From Synergistaceae bacterium (GTDB taxonomy: Bacteria; Synergistota; Synergistia; Synergistales; Aminobacteriaceae), in assembly GCA_031273365.1 (NCBI GenBank), contig JAISSA010000293.1, forward strand, positions 1 through 22,615: 22,615 bases of DNA, read 5' to 3'. The notes beneath the pieces are model-generated. The model had not been told where the DNA came from. It made no database searches and saw nothing but the letters and a program-made list of their open reading frames with translations. The stretch's first letter is position 1; every line of letters starts with the position of its first letter. Below are positions 22,594 to 22,615 of this stretch, piece after piece. The translations under genes were made by a program, and so were the position numbers.

Positions 22594-22615
22594 TACAGAA
22601 AACGGGAGGCGCGGG

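Overview
The window is GC-rich chromosomal DNA (a sample line at 17101-17160 is 37/60 G+C). Gene starts have strong Shine-Dalgarno sites, and GTG and TTG starts are used. TRAP transporters, an HU protein and a dicarboxylate symporter suggest an anaerobic, amino-acid or organic-acid using bacterium. My best guess is a member of the Synergistota, but this is inference from gene content only. No rRNA, tRNA, CRISPR array, integrase or transposase was recognised.

Layout. (1) 1-3664, minus strand: a TAXI-type TRAP transporter (binding protein, then a fused 4TM-12TM permease) followed by the start of a LarA-type 2-hydroxyacid racemase, which runs off the left edge. (2) 4075-6893, plus strand, divergent from the first: a complete second TRAP transporter, dctPQM, with overlapping or tightly spaced genes. 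(3) 7096-10440: an HU DNA-binding protein, a DUF2156 acyltransferase-like protein, an orphan Dcm-like cytosine methyltransferase and a HAD phosphatase. (4) 10787-19590: two paralogous FIST-sensor plus hybrid-histidine-kinase modules face each other (FIST1-HK1 on plus, FIST2-HK2 on minus). Between their 3' ends lies an AT-rich island of about 2 kb (sample lines 35% and 20% G+C) with a zinc-ribbon protein and a multi-pass membrane protein, neither of which I recognise. (5) 19771-22593, plus strand: a membrane-anchored or secreted thermonuclease, a nitroreductase and a dicarboxylate/glutamate-type cation symporter.

The most interesting system is the FIST/kinase pair. FIST protein plus co-encoded hybrid kinase is the arrangement of the NosP/NahK nitric-oxide sensing systems, where NosP is a haem-binding FIST protein. 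Two divergent copies here, only one carrying an Hpt domain, suggest a branched phosphorelay sensing two related signals. No stand-alone response regulator or output domain lies in the window.

Non-coding DNA carries two dispersed repeat families. Family 1 is a 60-75 bp double hairpin in four copies, with a compensatory base-pair change between copies; one copy supplies the last codons and stop of the DUF2156 gene. Family 2 is a roughly 130 bp element with inverted ends related to CCGTTCAAA. Several promoter regions contain short tandem repeats or dyads that look like operators.
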